DNA from: Trogon surrucura
Lineage: Eukaryota > Chordata > Aves > Trogoniformes > Trogonidae
Reading direction: 5' to 3'
Assembly: GCA_020746105.1 (NCBI GenBank)
Contig: CM036636.1
Span: forward strand, 5,394,001-5,458,000
Length of the DNA stretch: 64,000 bases
Shown here: positions 61,671-64,000 of the stretch, piece by piece
How the letters are laid out: each line of letters opens with the position of its first letter
How positions within the stretch are numbered: the first letter of the stretch is position 1
Notes under the pieces: generated by a model
Database searches by the model: none
What the model was told of the DNA's origin: nothing
Seen by the model: only the letters and a program-made list of their open reading frames with translations
Translations under genes and position numbers: made by a program

Positions 61671-64000
61671 CTCTTTAACAGACCTTTATTAGCAGACTGC
61701 TCCCTACATGAAGAATCTGAGTTAGATTTGCATTATAACAATTTGTGGTTACAGCTACAAAGATGGTTGTCATTTTGCATTGATTTTTGCATTCTGATAT
61801 TCATAATCCCATTAGGCCACACTGGTTGGAAGGAGCCACTGCAGAACTTACGACAGGTCTCAAGAAGTGGGGGGTGGAAAAAAATCATATGAACTAATCC
61901 AGATTGGTTAGATTTCCACACGGCTAACTGCTGACAGCAACGGGTAGTCAAAGCAGAGCCTCACCTAGAAAGCTCTCCATGAACCACCAAAATCTATCAG
62001 CAATAAATCAGCTGCTGAGTGCCATCAAATCCTCCTCTGATTTCTCACAAGCTTCTCCACAGTGCCCACATGCAGAAGAGCACTGGTTCAGCAGGGGTCT
62101 GCTGATTCATCCTCAGAGCACAACCACAGCAGCTTGTGTTCAAGTTTCCTCCCATCTCTCTGGAAACTTGAATTTCCTTTTTAGTCCCTGAGATTTCTCC
62201 CCTCCCCCCCTTACCTAAAAAGAAATTCCCCGAGACCGCTCTCCATTAGCCGTTGCGACACCCAACATACACAGACCTTCTGCTTCCACACTTCAGCCAC
62301 CCACCTGGAAGACTTTCAGCCGTGCACAGAGGCAATTCCAAACTAAGGCGAGCCTCGTGCTGCACCCTCCTCCCTCCTCCCCAGGTACTGCTTCCTCACC
62401 AGCCCCCTTCTCTCCTATGGCTTCTTGCTACAGAATTTCTCTGGGCTGAGGTCCTCCAGCAACAACCCCAGATGTGGGAAAGGCAGCTCAAGCCCCAACG
62501 GGGAGGTACGCAAGCGATCTTAGCGTCCCTCCCGAGGACTCGGCTGTGCGATGTAAGAGAACAAACAGAGAACTTTTTCTAAAACAGGAGAAATGCAAGC
62601 ACAGTAACAATATTTAAACAAATCTATAAAAATAGTCTGACATAACTCTGTTCAAATAAATACAAAATAAATATGCTTTAAGCAGTAACACAGTGGAATG
62701 CAATGCTGGTCCATTTTGCCCAAAACGAAAAGTTGGATGAGGATCTCCCAGGTCTCGGTGGCCCATAATGCATCAGAGAAATTTTAAAGCCATCTCTTTC
62801 CCTTAAGCCTCATGAAAAGCACCCTTTGAAAGAAAAACAAGCGTGTCTTCACAAGCCCACCTCTCCCAGTGACAACCAGCCTCTCTCGCTACCACCCCTT
62901 CCCAAAGCAGACATACTCCTGGCTCGGGGACTCCATCCCACTAATGCGAACCCGAACATCAATCTACAAAGAGGTCTAAAGAGATAGATAGCAGCGTAGG
63001 CACGGGGCTTGGAAAAGGTCCACCAGCTACCCTCGGCACCAGGCAGAATGGAACTGAGAGGTCCATGCAACGCTGCACAGGGGCTCTCGTGTCGTGCCGC
63101 GAGCACAACTGCACAGGAGCTGTGAAATATTGTCTTTTGTTCACTGAAGCCATGCATTGAGGTGCCAGTCCATCCAGGGCTCTCCTGCCTTCCCCTTTCC
63201 AAGCCCCTGCTGAGTAAAAGACAAGCCAATCCCAGCATGCAAAGGATACAGGCATGCAGGCTCTAGTCTGCTGCTTCTGTTAGTAAGTGCATCTTGTTAG
63301 TGGATTTATGAGACACACTTAAACCTAGAAAAAATAAATAATCCTAATTCTTCATCAGGCTGGCCTAAGTAACCTTCAGCCTGTCTGGATAAACCACTGC
63401 CCACCAGCCCTCAAAACCAGTACAGTTCAAAGTTACATTTCATGTCAAGTCTTGGAAGCAGAACATGAACGTCTCCTACCCAAAGGAATATATGTAAACA
63501 TAACAACAAGCCTGGTGTGGCAGCAGCTCCTACACAAGGTTTGTACAAATTTAAACAACGGGTAGGAAGTTAAACAACTGAATGGATAAAGAAGCTCTCT
63601 GAATGGAAAAAGAAGCTCTTTCAGCAAGTCAGAAGGTGCTCATCAGCAGGCAAACAGCTCTGCGCACACAATACGCTGGAAGCAGACCCGTTACCTGCAT
63701 CTTTGCTACTCTGCCCTGCTGCTGGGAACTGACTTCAGCAACTCACGCCTTCAGATTCTCCCAGGAGTTCCCCTCCTGGTCTCCCAAAAGGCCCAACGAA
63801 AGGGACCACGTGATGGTTTCTGTGGAGCTCTGAGTAGCAAGATGGTAAAGGACACCAGATCCTCCCCTCCTCCTTACTGACTCACAAACTATCTGAGATT
63901 TCACAGCTTTGCTTAGTCAGCTTAGTGTCAACACATTCACAGAATGAGAGATGGCTATACGTCTTGGGGCTGCACCCCAAGGTTTCAGAGTTCAAAGTCC
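61671..64000 (-). other. Possible 3' UTR of a minus-strand gene (AKNA by synteny)
   Basis: Read on the minus strand the region ends in an AATAAA (61685-61690) and has AU-rich ATTTA motifs near 62610-62680. No coding exon is visible. The human gene order would put AKNA here in reverse orientation. This is inference only. Confidence 0.3.
61685..61690 (-). terminator. Candidate minus-strand poly(A) signal
   Basis: TTTATT on the + strand, AATAAA on the minus strand, in CTAATAAAGGT context. Confidence 0.4.

Noticed and set aside
63964-63983. Small inverted repeat CTTGGGG...CCCCAAG near the window end
   Set aside because: A 7-bp stem is expected by chance in 64 kb.

Overview
The window is vertebrate nuclear DNA, most likely from a bird. 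The evidence is short GT-AG exons spread over long introns, CR1-type LINE fragments with the avian 3' end (TTCTATGATTCTATGA-like), and the order collagen XXVII then alpha-1-acid glycoprotein-type lipocalins, which is the order I remember for human 9q32 (COL27A1, ORM1, ORM2, AKNA). The species cannot be fixed from sequence alone.

Positions 1-49.8 kb hold the 3' half of COL27A1 on the + strand. I place 33 exons: 28 carry 559 codons of Gly-X-Y triple helix (4429-44971) and five encode the C-propeptide (45208-47807), giving 795 residues in the window. The 5' part of the gene lies upstream. All helix exons start on a whole Gly codon (phase 0) and most are 54 or 108 bp. Unusual points are a GC-AG intron after the fourth exon, one G-X-Y-X interruption, a 13.4-kb intron, and an 18-bp microexon whose upstream intron is largely a (TTCTC)n/(CCTCT)n array. 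A 3' UTR of about 2 kb ends at AATAAA 49790-49795.

From 49.8 to 52.7 kb there is an ~840-bp purine tract containing an (AGAGG)n array (the reverse complement of the intronic array), a CpG-rich patch and an antisense CR1 fragment.

From 52.7 to 59.8 kb there are two tandem six-exon lipocalin genes on the + strand. The first (52778-55060, TATA box at 52713) is an orosomucoid/ovoglycoprotein-type protein of 196 residues with the four family cysteines. The second (56160-59808, 216 residues) is a diverged paralogue with the same intron phases but a rearranged cysteine set.

From 59.8 to 64 kb no coding exon can be supported. A reverse-strand poly(A) signal at 61685-61690 and AU-rich sequence suggest the 3' end of a minus-strand gene (AKNA by synteny, unproven).

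The genes do not form a pathway: one is an extracellular-matrix collagen of cartilage, the others are secreted lipid- or drug-binding plasma or egg glycoproteins. I found no clearly new biological system. The best leads are the repeat-driven microexon, the inverted pentamer arrays and the disulfide-altered lipocalin paralogue.
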